A stretch of DNA of 64,000 nt from Limosilactobacillus reuteri. Its GTDB lineage: Bacteria > Bacillota > Bacilli > Lactobacillales > Lactobacillaceae. This document shows positions 8,557 to 18,583 of this stretch, piece after piece. Position numbers and translations under genes: made by a program. The notes under the pieces are model-generated. The model searched no databases. It had not been told where the DNA came from and saw only the letters and a list, made by a program, of their open reading frames with translations. The DNA lies in assembly GCF_013694365.1 (NCBI RefSeq), contig NZ_CP059275.1, forward strand, positions 1,612,001 through 1,676,000, read 5' to 3'. Numbering within the stretch: position 1 is the first letter of the stretch; the number at the start of each line of letters is the position of its first letter.

Positions 8557-10938
8557 ATGGAAAAACGCGAACAAATGAATGTTTTATGGTTTGATGAATT
8601 GCATCGCTCGGACGTTAATCTCGTTGGTGGGAAGTCCTCTTCATTAGGGGAAATGACTTCTGCAATGAAAATTCCAGTTCCATATGGATTTGCGACGACA
8701 ACTCACGCTTATCGTCAATTTATGGCGGAAACGGGATTAAACGACCAAATTAATAAATTATTAGCCGAAATTAATGACTATGAAAATGCTGACGAACTTC
8801 ATCGGGTTTGCTCACATATTCGGCAGATGATTGTCGAAGCACCGATGCCAAGTGAGATCGCTATGACAATCAAAAAAGCTTATGCAGCCTTATCAGAAAA
8901 AATGGGTGAAACTGAACCATTTGTAGCAATTAGGTCAAGTGCTACCGCTGAAGATTTACCGAATGCTTCTTTTGCGGGGCAGCAAGAATCGTATTTGAAC
9001 GTGCGTGGAGCTGAAATGGTATTAGCAAAGGTTCAAGAATGTTATGCTTCCTTGTTTACCGATCGGGCAACCTATTACCGGCATAAGCAACATTTTCCTC
9101 ATGAAAAAGTGGCTTTATCTGCGGCCGTTCAGATGATGGTTTTCTCAAAAGCTTCTGGGGTTATGTTTTCAGTTAACGTGGCGAACGGAAATGATGCCCA
9201 AATTGTTATTGATACGATTTGGGGATTAGGTGAATACATTGTTTTAGGAAAAGTAACACCGGATCATTTTGTGATTAATAAAAATAACCTTCAAGTAGTA
9301 GAACGTTCGGTAGTTCCGAAAGCAATTGAATTGTGTCAAACCCCTGGTGGCGGAGTACATGAAGAACCGGTGCCAGCAGACCGGGCAATCCGGCCAGCGC
9401 TAACTGAAAACCAAATTCATGAATTAGCAGGATACGCAAAGGAAATTGAAAAGCACTATGGTTGTTACATGGACATGGAATTTGCGCTAGACGCCCGCAC
9501 AGATCGGTTATGGCTAGTACAAGCTCGTCCAGAAACGGTTTGGTCGAATAAAAATAATAAGCAAGCAACAAAGGAGTCTACTGTCTCAATGAATAAAACT
9601 AAAAAAATCTTGGTCAAAGGATTACCAGCAAGTCCAGGCGTTTCCACTGGAAAGGTACATGTAATTGCGGATCCTAAAGATATTGATGAATTTGAAGAAG
9701 GAGAAATATTAGTAACGTTGATGACTTCGCCTGATTGGGTACCGGCAATGAAAAAAGCAGCAGCAATCATCACCGATAATGGTGGAATGACCTGCCATGC
9801 CGCAATTGTTTCTCGTGAAATGCAGATTCCGTGTATCGTTGGAACCAAGAGCTGTGGGCAGGCAGTTACTGAAATGCTACAAGATGGTGAACAAGTGACC
9901 GTTGATGCTAAAAATGGAGTCGTTTATCAAGGTGATCTCGCAGAACAATTTAATGGCGAAAAAGAGACAACGGAATGTCACCATGCAGAATATTACGCGC
10001 CGACTGCAACCAGGGTCATGATGAATTTAGGCGATCCAGAACTAGCAGAAAAATATGCAGAACTCCCTGTTGATGGCATTGGCTTAATGCGAGAAGAATT
10101 TCTTTGGACGACTTATATTCATGACCATCCCCTCTACTTAATTGAAACTGGTCATCCCGAAAAAGTTGTTGATATGTTAGCAGATGGGATTGCTAAAGTG
10201 GCTCGGGCGATTGCTCCACGGCCGATGGTTTTACGTTTTTCTGATTTTAAGTCGGGAGAATACCGTAATTTAACGGGCGGCGATAAATATGAGTCCCATG
10301 AACCTGCCGACTTATTGGGATGGCGCGGCGCTTCTCGGTACTATGATCCCAAATATATCGAAGCTTTTAAGCTAGAACTTGCGGCGGTAAAAAAGGTGCG
10401 TCGAGAATTCCAGTTAAAGAACCTCAATGTAATGATTCCGTTTGTCCGCACCGTTGCCGAAGCTGATAAAGTTACAAAATTAATGGCAGCTGCCGGGTTA
10501 CATCGTGGTCCAGATTTTAAGGTATACATGATGGCCGAGATCCCAAGTAATATCATCTTGGCAGATCAGTTTAATAAATATGTTGATGGTTATTCGATTG
10601 GGTCCAATGATTTAGCAATGCTTATTTTAGGTTGTGATCGGAATAATGATACAGTGGCCCACCTCTTTGATGAACGTAATCTTGCGGTGAAACGTGCGAT
10701 TAGCCACCTTATTAAGGCTGCTCACCAAGATAACAAGACGGTTTCAATATGTGGGCAAGCACCATCTGAATATCCTGAATTAGCATCTTTCTTAATTCAG
10801 CAAGGGATTGATTATATTTCAGTCAATCCAGATATGGTTAAAGAAACCAAACAGAACGTGGCAAGGATTGAACAGCGCATAATCCTGGATAACGCGACGG
10901 GTAAGGGACGACAAGCTGTGGAAAATTATGCATGGTAG
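8557..10938 (+). CDS. ppsA: Phosphoenolpyruvate synthase
   Basis: Pyruvate, water dikinase: converts pyruvate and ATP to PEP, AMP and phosphate, a gluconeogenic step. The 793-residue length matches PpsA and is shorter than pyruvate phosphate dikinase. The N-terminal ATP-grasp domain begins with GGKSSSLGEM (about 22-31). The phospho-histidine domain has the motif GGMTCHAAIVSRE with His414. The C-terminal PEP-binding TIM barrel carries GSNDLAMLILG and CGQAPSE. An internal start at codon 7 (MNVLWFDE) is also possible. The enzyme fits with the aldolase and isomerase nearby as an upward carbon flow from pyruvate. Confidence 0.93.
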   Translation: MEKREQMNVLWFDELHRSDVNLVGGKSSSLGEMTSAMKIPVPYGFATTTHAYRQFMAETGLNDQINKLLAEINDYENADELHRVCSHIRQMIVEAPMPSEIAMTIKKAYAALSEKMGETEPFVAIRSSATAEDLPNASFAGQQESYLNVRGAEMVLAKVQECYASLFTDRATYYRHKQHFPHEKVALSAAVQMMVFSKASGVMFSVNVANGNDAQIVIDTIWGLGEYIVLGKVTPDHFVINKNNLQVVERSVVPKAIELCQTPGGGVHEEPVPADRAIRPALTENQIHELAGYAKEIEKHYGCYMDMEFALDARTDRLWLVQARPETVWSNKNNKQATKESTVSMNKTKKILVKGLPASPGVSTGKVHVIADPKDIDEFEEGEILVTLMTSPDWVPAMKKAAAIITDNGGMTCHAAIVSREMQIPCIVGTKSCGQAVTEMLQDGEQVTVDAKNGVVYQGDLAEQFNGEKETTECHHAEYYAPTATRVMMNLGDPELAEKYAELPVDGIGLMREEFLWTTYIHDHPLYLIETGHPEKVVDMLADGIAKVARAIAPRPMVLRFSDFKSGEYRNLTGGDKYESHEPADLLGWRGASRYYDPKYIEAFKLELAAVKKVRREFQLKNLNVMIPFVRTVAEADKVTKLMAAAGLHRGPDFKVYMMAEIPSNIILADQFNKYVDGYSIGSNDLAMLILGCDRNNDTVAHLFDERNLAVKRAISHLIKAAHQDNKTVSICGQAPSEYPELASFLIQQGIDYISVNPDMVKETKQNVARIEQRIILDNATGKGRQAVENYAW

Positions 10939-11133
10939 AAAAAAGGACTTTGATATAAGTTAAGTTACTTTCATAAAAAGCAAATACGCAGTACAACAAT
11001 GGCCTCCAACGTCCGGCTTAAAAACCGAACATTGGAGGCCTATTGTTGCTTGCGGGGGCTCCCAGAGGCTTGCTTCGCGTCGAAAAACGAAGTCACAAGT
11101 GACTTCTGTCTCGCTTCCTGAACTAATCTTAGG
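10939..11133. repeat. Intergenic stretch with copy 1 of a two-hairpin repeat
   Basis: This is one of the few retained non-coding stretches. Hairpin A has arms 11001-11016 and 11025-11040 with an 8-base loop: 14 of 16 pairs are Watson-Crick and the other two are C:A, which would be G:U on the minus-strand RNA. The stem extends outward through CAACAAT / ATTGTTG. A G-rich linker follows, then hairpin B, a perfect 8-base inverted repeat (11089-11096 with 11099-11106, 2-base loop). The same arrangement recurs at 25298-25404. It may be a dispersed REP-like repeat, or a terminator between native convergent genes; no strong T-tract directly follows hairpin A. Confidence 0.85.
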
Positions 11134-11844
11134 TTGTTTGTGAAAAAAGATAAAAAGCGATCATTTGAATGGTTATGGTGGACAGCGGTTGTTGTACTGT
11201 TATTGATTTCAGTTGTCTTAATTTTTAACCAACAGATTAAGTCTTACTTAGTAGGGAGTTATAAACCTGAGATTACTCGGCAAACGGTTCAAAGCAACCA
11301 AAAGAAAAAAGCGACCTATGATTTTCAAAGTGTCAAAGATCTTAACTTGCAAACGGCTGCCAAGGCTCGTGCAAATAAGCAATCGATTAATACCATTGGA
11401 GCAATTACGGTTCCGGCTATTAATATGACGATTCCAATTGCTAATGGGATTGATAATACAACCCTTGCGTTAGCAGCAGGAACCCTTCGTCCGGACATGA
11501 AGATGGGGGAAGGTAACTATGCGTTAGCTGGTCATAATATGGCCCACGGGAGTAAAATCCTATTTTCCCCATTGTATTATCATGCTAAGGTGGGACAGAT
11601 GATTTATATCACCAACATGGATCGCGTTTATGAATATAAGATTTATCAACGTGAATTCATTGCGGCGACCCGGGTTGATGTGGTAGATAATACACCGGAA
11701 AAGATTATTACTTTGATCACCTGTGATGCTACCGGGACCAATCGGTTGATGATCCGCGGTAAATTTGTTAAGTCAGAACCATTTACGCAAGCACCACAAA
11801 ATGTGCAAAAGAATTTTAGCGAGAAATATACAACAGGTCGTTAA
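11134..11844 (+). CDS. srtA: Class A sortase
   Basis: Membrane-bound transpeptidase that cleaves LPXTG between Thr and Gly and joins surface proteins to peptidoglycan. It has 236 residues, with a basic start then one transmembrane helix at about 14-34. The active site is present: His134 in AGHNMAHG, Cys197 in TLITC, and Arg204 or Arg208 downstream. The open frame begins with TTG at 11134; a GTG at 11140 is also possible and has a weak TTAGG before it. Likely substrates in this window are the LPRTG protein at 19190 and the LPQTG protein at 29785. Confidence 0.92.
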   Translation: MFVKKDKKRSFEWLWWTAVVVLLLISVVLIFNQQIKSYLVGSYKPEITRQTVQSNQKKKATYDFQSVKDLNLQTAAKARANKQSINTIGAITVPAINMTIPIANGIDNTTLALAAGTLRPDMKMGEGNYALAGHNMAHGSKILFSPLYYHAKVGQMIYITNMDRVYEYKIYQREFIAATRVDVVDNTPEKIITLITCDATGTNRLMIRGKFVKSEPFTQAPQNVQKNFSEKYTTGR

Positions 11845-12735
11845 ATGAAAAAAATGACTAAATCAATTCTCCACACTCGTTTAGTATTGATTGGCCTAAT
11901 ATTGATCTTAGTCCTAATGGCAATTCCAGCATATTATTGGATGAAAGATACAAATAAATATTTAGCTGCCCAACATAATTCTAGAATGTCGCCGATAATT
12001 ATGGTTCCTGGAAGCTCAGCAACACAAAACCGCTTTAATCCACTTATTCGTAAACTTAACGAGGATAGCCCTAAAAAACATAGTGTGTTGCGCTTAGAAG
12101 TAATGAACAGCGGTAAAATTGTTTCGCAAGGATGGATAAATCGCGGCGATAACGAGCCGATTATCGTGATTGGCTTTGAGAATAATCGCGATGGCTATCA
12201 AAATATAAAGAAACAAGCGCAAATGGTTAATAAAGCATTTGAACGATTGACGGAAGAGTATAATTTTAATAACTTTAAGGCGTTTGGCCATTCCAATGGG
12301 GGTCTAGTATGGACTTATTGGTTGGAACATTACTACTCTGAATATAAAGATGCGATTACAATTAAAAGGCTAATGATACTGGGAACGCCATACAACTTTG
12401 CGGAGTCTTCTGTTAGCCATCCGACGCAAATGTTTTCTGATTTTGTAAAGTATCGAAGTCGAATTCCTAAAAACTTATTAGTTTATTCGGTCGCAGGGAC
12501 AGAAACTTATACATCGGATGGTCTCGTCCCAGAAGGAAGCGTCGATGCCGGTAAGTACATTTATCAAAAACAAGTGGCCCATTATACGAGTATGACGGTC
12601 ACGGGAAAAGATGCTCAACACTCTAACTTGCCACAAAATAAACAGATTGTACGGTTAATTGAAGAGTATTTGCTTGATCCAAATGACAACGGTAATCCTA
12701 ATTCGCAAAATAAGCAGGGGGCTACTCAAAATTAA
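11845..12735 (+). CDS. Alpha/beta hydrolase, DUF915-like, membrane-anchored or secreted
   Basis: This 296-residue protein has an N-terminal hydrophobic segment (about 10-32) and the family opening IIMVPGSSATQNRF. The nucleophile elbow GHSNGG gives Ser150. Lactobacilli carry several such lipase- or esterase-like proteins of unknown substrate. Its first 17 bases (11845-11861) are identical to the last 17 bases of the EIIC-like gene (14036-14052). In the parent genome the EIIC-like gene therefore lies immediately upstream and overlaps this start, the reverse of the order shown. Confidence 0.85.
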   Translation: MKKMTKSILHTRLVLIGLILILVLMAIPAYYWMKDTNKYLAAQHNSRMSPIIMVPGSSATQNRFNPLIRKLNEDSPKKHSVLRLEVMNSGKIVSQGWINRGDNEPIIVIGFENNRDGYQNIKKQAQMVNKAFERLTEEYNFNNFKAFGHSNGGLVWTYWLEHYYSEYKDAITIKRLMILGTPYNFAESSVSHPTQMFSDFVKYRSRIPKNLLVYSVAGTETYTSDGLVPEGSVDAGKYIYQKQVAHYTSMTVTGKDAQHSNLPQNKQIVRLIEEYLLDPNDNGNPNSQNKQGATQN

Positions 12736-14052
12736 ATGCATGAAAAAATAATTAATCGAATAATTGCTCTGCATCGTTATTCTTTTGTTAGAATAACCCG
12801 GCAGACATTAATTATGATTTTTCCCATTGTTTTTATTGGAACGATGGCAAAGATGATTTTGAAAACTGTTTTTAAACCAGATGGATTTATTTATAATATT
12901 GCTTTTCTTGATGTAATACCACAGAACGTGTTGCGGATTATTCAATTTATGTTAACTAGCATTAGTCAATTAACCTTAGGGATTCTAGGAATTTATACTG
13001 TTTATATGGCAGCAAAATTTACGGCGAAAAGGTATCGGCGAGACGGTAAATTTGCCGGAATAACCGCTATTTTGACCCTTTTACTAATGTCTTATCGTTA
13101 TGGCAAGTCGTCCCCGCAATTTTCCCTTAGCTTTTATCAACGGCTCCTCAGTGGCAATAGTTTGTTAATCGTTTTAATTCTTGGTTACGGAATCGGCCAG
13201 CTTTACCGGTGGTTAACCCCGCCCAAAGATGGTGATAATACCAATGCGTTGCCGTTATTACAGGAACGATCATTTAGTTCAATGCTGCCAATGACAATTA
13301 GTCTTATTTTTGGAGTGACGGTTGCTCTTTTCTTAAATTCCAACACAATCTATCATGCTTGGTCAACAAGTTACTCCACGTTAGTTACGACTGCCCAAGA
13401 GCATCGGCAATTATGGCTGACGTTATTAGCTACAATGGGGCTAACAATATTTGATTGGTTAGGATTAGGTGTTCCATACACTTCGATGGCGTTAACCTCT
13501 GGAGATTCATTTACTGCTAACTTGAACTATGCGCTCGCTCATGGAACTCCGTGGAATGTACCGTATGAGTTTTTAGGCAGTTCTCTTTATAATTCATTTG
13601 CTAACTTTGGGGGCGATGGATTGATCCTTGCCTTGATAGTTGCCATTCTGTTAACTTCTAATGGCTCCTATATGCATTGTGTTGCCCAGTGGACGGCCTT
13701 ACCAACACTATTTAATTTTAATTATGCGGCAATGATTGGCTTACCGGTTGTATTTAATCCCTTATTTCTGATCCCATTTGTCTTCTTACCGATTGTAAAC
13801 ATTCTCCTTGCCAGTTTAGCGATTGCGATTCACTTAATACCTTCAACGCCTTACCCGGTTTTGCAGGGGACACCGGGACCCCTTATTAGTTTTTTGGGGA
13901 CAAATGGTAATTGGGGAATTTTGATTTTTACCTTGGTATTGCTTTTAATCGATAGCGCTGCCTATATCCCCTTTGTAAAAATGGCCTTAGTCGTTGAAAA
14001 TCGCTTAACATTAGCAGAACAGGACGTGATCAGTCATGAAAAAAATGACTAA
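12736..14052 (+). CDS. Multi-pass membrane protein resembling PTS EIIC (lactose/cellobiose type)
   Basis: 438 residues with about ten hydrophobic segments, and an N-terminal region resembling EIIC permeases of the lactose/cellobiose PTS family. No EIIA or EIIB domain is fused or adjacent, so sugar phosphotransfer is unproven; stand-alone EIIC-like proteins of unknown cargo are known in lactobacilli. Its 3' end contains the start of the DUF915-like gene, so the two are natively translationally coupled. A joint role in the cell envelope is inference. Confidence 0.7.
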   Translation: MHEKIINRIIALHRYSFVRITRQTLIMIFPIVFIGTMAKMILKTVFKPDGFIYNIAFLDVIPQNVLRIIQFMLTSISQLTLGILGIYTVYMAAKFTAKRYRRDGKFAGITAILTLLLMSYRYGKSSPQFSLSFYQRLLSGNSLLIVLILGYGIGQLYRWLTPPKDGDNTNALPLLQERSFSSMLPMTISLIFGVTVALFLNSNTIYHAWSTSYSTLVTTAQEHRQLWLTLLATMGLTIFDWLGLGVPYTSMALTSGDSFTANLNYALAHGTPWNVPYEFLGSSLYNSFANFGGDGLILALIVAILLTSNGSYMHCVAQWTALPTLFNFNYAAMIGLPVVFNPLFLIPFVFLPIVNILLASLAIAIHLIPSTPYPVLQGTPGPLISFLGTNGNWGILIFTLVLLLIDSAAYIPFVKMALVVENRLTLAEQDVISHEKND

Positions 14053-14298
14053 ATGAAACAAGGAATTCATCCAGATTATCATCCAGTAGTTTTTGAAGAT
14101 TCATCTACTGGTTACAAGTTTCTCTCTGGCTCAACAGCCACTTCAAGTGAAACTGTTAAGTGGGAAGACGGTAACGAATACCCATTAATTCGGGTTGAAG
14201 TTACTTCAGATTCACACCCATTCTACACTGGTAAGCAAAAGTTTACTCAAGCCGACGGTGCTGTCGACAAGTTCAACAAGAAGTACGGTCTCAAGTAA
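14053..14298 (+). CDS. rpmE2: 50S ribosomal protein L31 type B
   Basis: This 81-residue protein is a full-length type B L31 ([16 protein letters not shown] at the start, [16 protein letters not shown] near the end). It lacks the CxxC zinc pairs of type A L31, so it is the zinc-independent form usually expressed under zinc limitation or as the only L31 in lactobacilli. In relatives it closes the rpoE-pyrG-murA-rpmE2 group. Here it comes first, so the group is shown in reverse order. Confidence 0.97.
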   Translation: MKQGIHPDYHPVVFEDSSTGYKFLSGSTATSSETVKWEDGNEYPLIRVEVTSDSHPFYTGKQKFTQADGAVDKFNKKYGLK

Positions 14299-15576
14299 AT
14301 GAAGAAAATGATCATTCAAGGAGGAAACCGTCTTTCTGGCGAAGTTACGATCGGTGGTGCCAAAAATAGTACAGTGGCATTAATTCCAGCTGCTATTCTT
14401 GCGGATACCCCTGTAGAGTTTGACACGGTTCCAGATATCTTGGATGTTCACAATCTGATGATTATTTTGGAGTCAATGAATGTAAAGTCCGAGTTTAGTC
14501 ACGGAGTTTTAGATATTGATCCAACACAAATCGTAGAAGCTGAACTTCCAAGCAAGGCAATTAAAAGTCTTCGGGCTTCCTATTACTTTATGGGTGCATT
14601 ATTAGGTCGTTTCCATCGCGCGACATTAACATTTCCGGGAGGCGATAATATCGGCCCTCGCCCAATTGACCAACATTTAAAAGCATTTAAAGCACTTGGA
14701 GCAACCGTTAGCGAAGAAAAGGGTACTGTTCATTTAGATGCGCCGAATGGCTTACATGGGTCTCGGATCTTTTTAGATATGGTATCAGTTGGTGCAACGA
14801 TTAATGCTACCTTAGCAGCTGTTCGCGCTGAAGGAACAACGATTATTGAAAATGCAGCTCGTGAGCCGGAAATTATTGATTTGGCAACATTCTTAAATAA
14901 TATGGGCGCCAAAATTCGGGGTGCTGGAACCGATACTATCCGTATCACTGGAGTAAAAACACTTCAGTCAATGAATACTCATACAATTATTGCTGATCGA
15001 ATTGAAGCAGGAACATACCTATCCTTGGCAGCAGCGCTTGGTGATGGGGTTATGATCCATAATGTTATTCCTGAACACTTAGAATCATTTACCAGTAAAA
15101 TGATTGAAATGGGTGTTGAACTTCAAATCGATAGCGATAAGATTTATGTACCAAAATCCAGTCATTTACATCCGGTTACTGTTAAGACAATGCCATTCCC
15201 TGGTTTTGCTACTGATTTACAACAACCGCTTACCCCATTGATGTCTCTTGCTGATGGTGATAGTACGATTGTTGATACCATTTATCCCAAGCGTGTAAAG
15301 CACATTTCCCAACTACAAAAAATGGGGATGAAGATTGAAGCACATGATGGGATGATTATCGTTAAACATACAGAAAAGCTTCATGGCGCAGAAGTCTCTG
15401 CAGGTGAGATTCGTGCCGGAGCGGCTTTAACCATTGCTGGATTAATGGCAGATGGACAGACTGTAATTAATAATGCCGGAAATATTTTACGGGGTTACGA
15501 TCGAATTGTATGGAAGCTTAATCGCCTTCATGCCAATGTTTCTATTGAGGACGATTCTTCAGTAAAAATTGGTTAG
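14299..15576 (+). CDS. murA: UDP-N-acetylglucosamine 1-carboxyvinyltransferase with Asp at the fosfomycin site
   Basis: MurA transfers enolpyruvate from PEP to UDP-GlcNAc, the first committed step of peptidoglycan synthesis. The 425-residue length is normal and the N-terminal GGAKNS motif is at 19-24. The catalytic loop reads FPGGDNIGPRPIDQH: residue 116 (Cys115 in E. coli numbering) is Asp. Cys115 is the residue alkylated by fosfomycin, and Asp enzymes are active but resistant in other species (established knowledge), so this protein is predicted to be fosfomycin-insensitive. Confidence 0.96.
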   Translation: MKKMIIQGGNRLSGEVTIGGAKNSTVALIPAAILADTPVEFDTVPDILDVHNLMIILESMNVKSEFSHGVLDIDPTQIVEAELPSKAIKSLRASYYFMGALLGRFHRATLTFPGGDNIGPRPIDQHLKAFKALGATVSEEKGTVHLDAPNGLHGSRIFLDMVSVGATINATLAAVRAEGTTIIENAAREPEIIDLATFLNNMGAKIRGAGTDTIRITGVKTLQSMNTHTIIADRIEAGTYLSLAAALGDGVMIHNVIPEHLESFTSKMIEMGVELQIDSDKIYVPKSSHLHPVTVKTMPFPGFATDLQQPLTPLMSLADGDSTIVDTIYPKRVKHISQLQKMGMKIEAHDGMIIVKHTEKLHGAEVSAGEIRAGAALTIAGLMADGQTVINNAGNILRGYDRIVWKLNRLHANVSIEDDSSVKIG

Positions 15577-17181
<1,605 letters not shown>

Positions 17182-17751
17182 ATGTGCACCAATTTGGATT
17201 TAAAGGTTTTTGACGGTCAGGACAAATCAGAACTTTCAATGATTGAAGTCGCACACGCTATTTTAGCTCACCATGGAGAAGCAATGGCGTTTGTTGATTT
17301 AACCAACGAGGTTCAGCAATATCTGGGTAAGAGCGATGAGGAAATTCGTGAACGTCTTGCACAGTTCTATACTGACTTAAATGTTGATGGCAGTTTTATT
17401 TCCCTTGGTGACAACACCTGGGGTCTGCGTGCTTGGTACCCATTCGAATCTATCGATGAAGCCACAGTTGGTGAAAACGAAGAAGATGAAGAGGATGATC
17501 GTCCAAAGAAGAAGCGGCGTAAAGTCAATGCTTTCCTCGCAGACACCGATGACGATGACGATGTAATTGACTATGACAATGATGATCCTGAAGATGAGGA
17601 TCTTGATACTGACGATGACACTGATTCTGAAGATGATTATGATGACGACACTGATGACTTCAGTGACGACGATGATGATCTTGACGACGGTATTGAAGGT
17701 CAGCTATCAGAATTACATGATGAAGAAGATGAAGACGAGGATGACGAATGA
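17182..17751 (+). CDS. rpoE: DNA-directed RNA polymerase delta subunit
   Basis: This 189-residue protein is the Firmicute RNA polymerase delta factor, which helps polymerase recycle and discriminate promoters. The N-terminal winged-helix domain (about 12-90, [16 protein letters not shown]) is followed by a basic patch (KKKRRK near 110). After that comes a very acidic tail of Asp and Glu from about residue 115 to the end. The low-complexity tail creates long false open frames in the other frames (for example 17567-17755), which are not genes. Confidence 0.95.
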   Translation: MCTNLDLKVFDGQDKSELSMIEVAHAILAHHGEAMAFVDLTNEVQQYLGKSDEEIRERLAQFYTDLNVDGSFISLGDNTWGLRAWYPFESIDEATVGENEEDEEDDRPKKKRRKVNAFLADTDDDDDVIDYDNDDPEDEDLDTDDDTDSEDDYDDDTDDFSDDDDDLDDGIEGQLSELHDEEDEDEDDE

Positions 17752-18072
17752 ATGAATGGTAAGTATTATTTACGGTACATTGAACACCAAGATGGTCAAG
17801 AAACGCCGGTCCAAATTAAATTTGAAGATGAGCTAATCCGCTTAAGAAGGCGTGGAAATGTCGAAACAAACCTATTTTTAGACCCAACACAAGAAACCAT
17901 CATGCGGTACCAAACAGAATACGGTATGATTAAAATTGACGTGTTAACAGAAAGTTTGGAAAAAGACGTTGATGTAAAGGCTCCGGCTGGCCACCTTTCT
18001 GTTAAGTACCAACTAAAACAAGCGGGACAATTAATAGGTAGTTACCAACTAGAATTGCAATTTGCTGCTTAA
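17752..18072 (+). CDS. DUF1934 (YwiB-like) beta-barrel protein, perhaps shortened at the N-terminus
   Basis: This 106-residue protein matches the C-terminal two thirds of the YwiB/DUF1934 calycin-like family (IMRYQTEYGMIKIDVLTE in the middle, SYQLELQF at the end). The family is commonly about 130-145 residues, so either the protein starts late or an upstream start was lost when the spacer was removed. In relatives it lies before rpoE. Function unknown. Confidence 0.8.
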   Translation: MNGKYYLRYIEHQDGQETPVQIKFEDELIRLRRRGNVETNLFLDPTQETIMRYQTEYGMIKIDVLTESLEKDVDVKAPAGHLSVKYQLKQAGQLIGSYQLELQFAA

Positions 18073-18336
18073 ATTGAACTACTCCCACTTAGCTAAACCT
18101 ACGGTTTAATGCTTGAAGTAGGAGATTCTGGAAACATCGCATACTTACCCTACCGATTCTGAACGAACCTTCAAGCAGAGGTTACGACTATTAGCCAAGG
18201 CTCGTCCCAAGCCTAACTTTATCTATCGGATAGCTAATCCTTTTTGCAAGATGACTTGTGCAGCGTTAATATCACGATCTAAATGTTTACCACAGTTTGG
18301 ACAATCCCACTCACGTACCGCTAACCATTCCGATTT

Positions 18337-18450
18337 AAATCGGAATGGTTAGCGGTACGTGAGTGGGATTGTCCAAACTGTGGTAAACATTTAGATCGTG
18401 ATATTAACGCTGCACAAGTCATCTTGCAAAAAGGATTAGCTATCCGATAG
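18337..18450 (+). pseudogene. tnpB: C-terminal fragment of IS605-family TnpB nuclease (forward copy)
   Basis: Frame 18337-18450 reads FKSEWLAVREWDCPNCGKH then LDRDINAAQVILQKG and a TAG stop. This is the second half of the TnpB zinc finger (CPNC) and the terminal RuvC motif with its Asp (DRDINAA). Everything upstream is absent. The inverted copy in 18073-18336 encodes the same residues on the minus strand. No TnpA or left end is seen, so this is a remnant. Confidence 0.85.
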
Positions 18451-18578
18451 CCTTGGCTAATAGTCGTAACCTCTGCTTGAAGGTTCGTTCAGAATCGGTA
18501 GGGTAAGTATGCGATGTTTCCAGAATCTCCCACTTCAAGCATTAAACCGTAGGTTTAGCTAAGTGGGAGTAGTTCAAT
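18451..18578 (+). mobile_element. Right end of IS605-type element (omega-RNA scaffold region)
   Basis: This is the non-coding tail between the tnpB stop and the element end. In this family the tail carries the right-end hairpin used for transposition and the 3' scaffold of the TnpB guide RNA. A nested hairpin is visible: CCCACTT (18529-18535) pairs with AAGTGGG (18561-18567), enclosing TAAACC (18543-18548) paired with GGTTTA (18552-18557). The end sequence AGTAGTTCAAT stops at 18578. The left-arm copy has 22 extra bases after the stop codon. Confidence 0.65.
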
Positions 18579-18583
18579 AAAAT

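Larger units (their letters stand above)
18073..18578. repeat. Near-perfect head-to-head palindrome of an IS605-type (TnpB) 3' end
   Basis: Left arm 18073-18336 and right arm 18337-18578 are reverse complements with no spacer (centre TTT|AAA). The differences I can see are one substitution and a 22-base stretch present only in the left arm, just after the tnpB stop. Each arm runs from inside tnpB through its stop to the element's right end. A third copy of the terminal 37 bases lies at 18796-18832 inside the mazF frame. Because the arms differ by an indel, this is not a simple duplicate of one segment. Confidence 0.9.

Noticed and set aside
1-10938. A giant polycistronic operon with all genes directly coupled
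   Set aside because: Duplicated gene overlaps, reversed operon orders and lack of ribosome binding sites show this is a joined set of genes, not a natural transcript.
15540-15576. Search for a pyrG attenuation leader or other riboswitch before biosynthetic genes
   Set aside because: No upstream spacer remains at pyrG or most other genes, so absence here says nothing about the native locus.
17567-17755. 62-residue Met/Thr/Leu-rich frame inside rpoE
   Set aside because: It is the shifted reading of the Asp/Glu repeat tail of the delta subunit.
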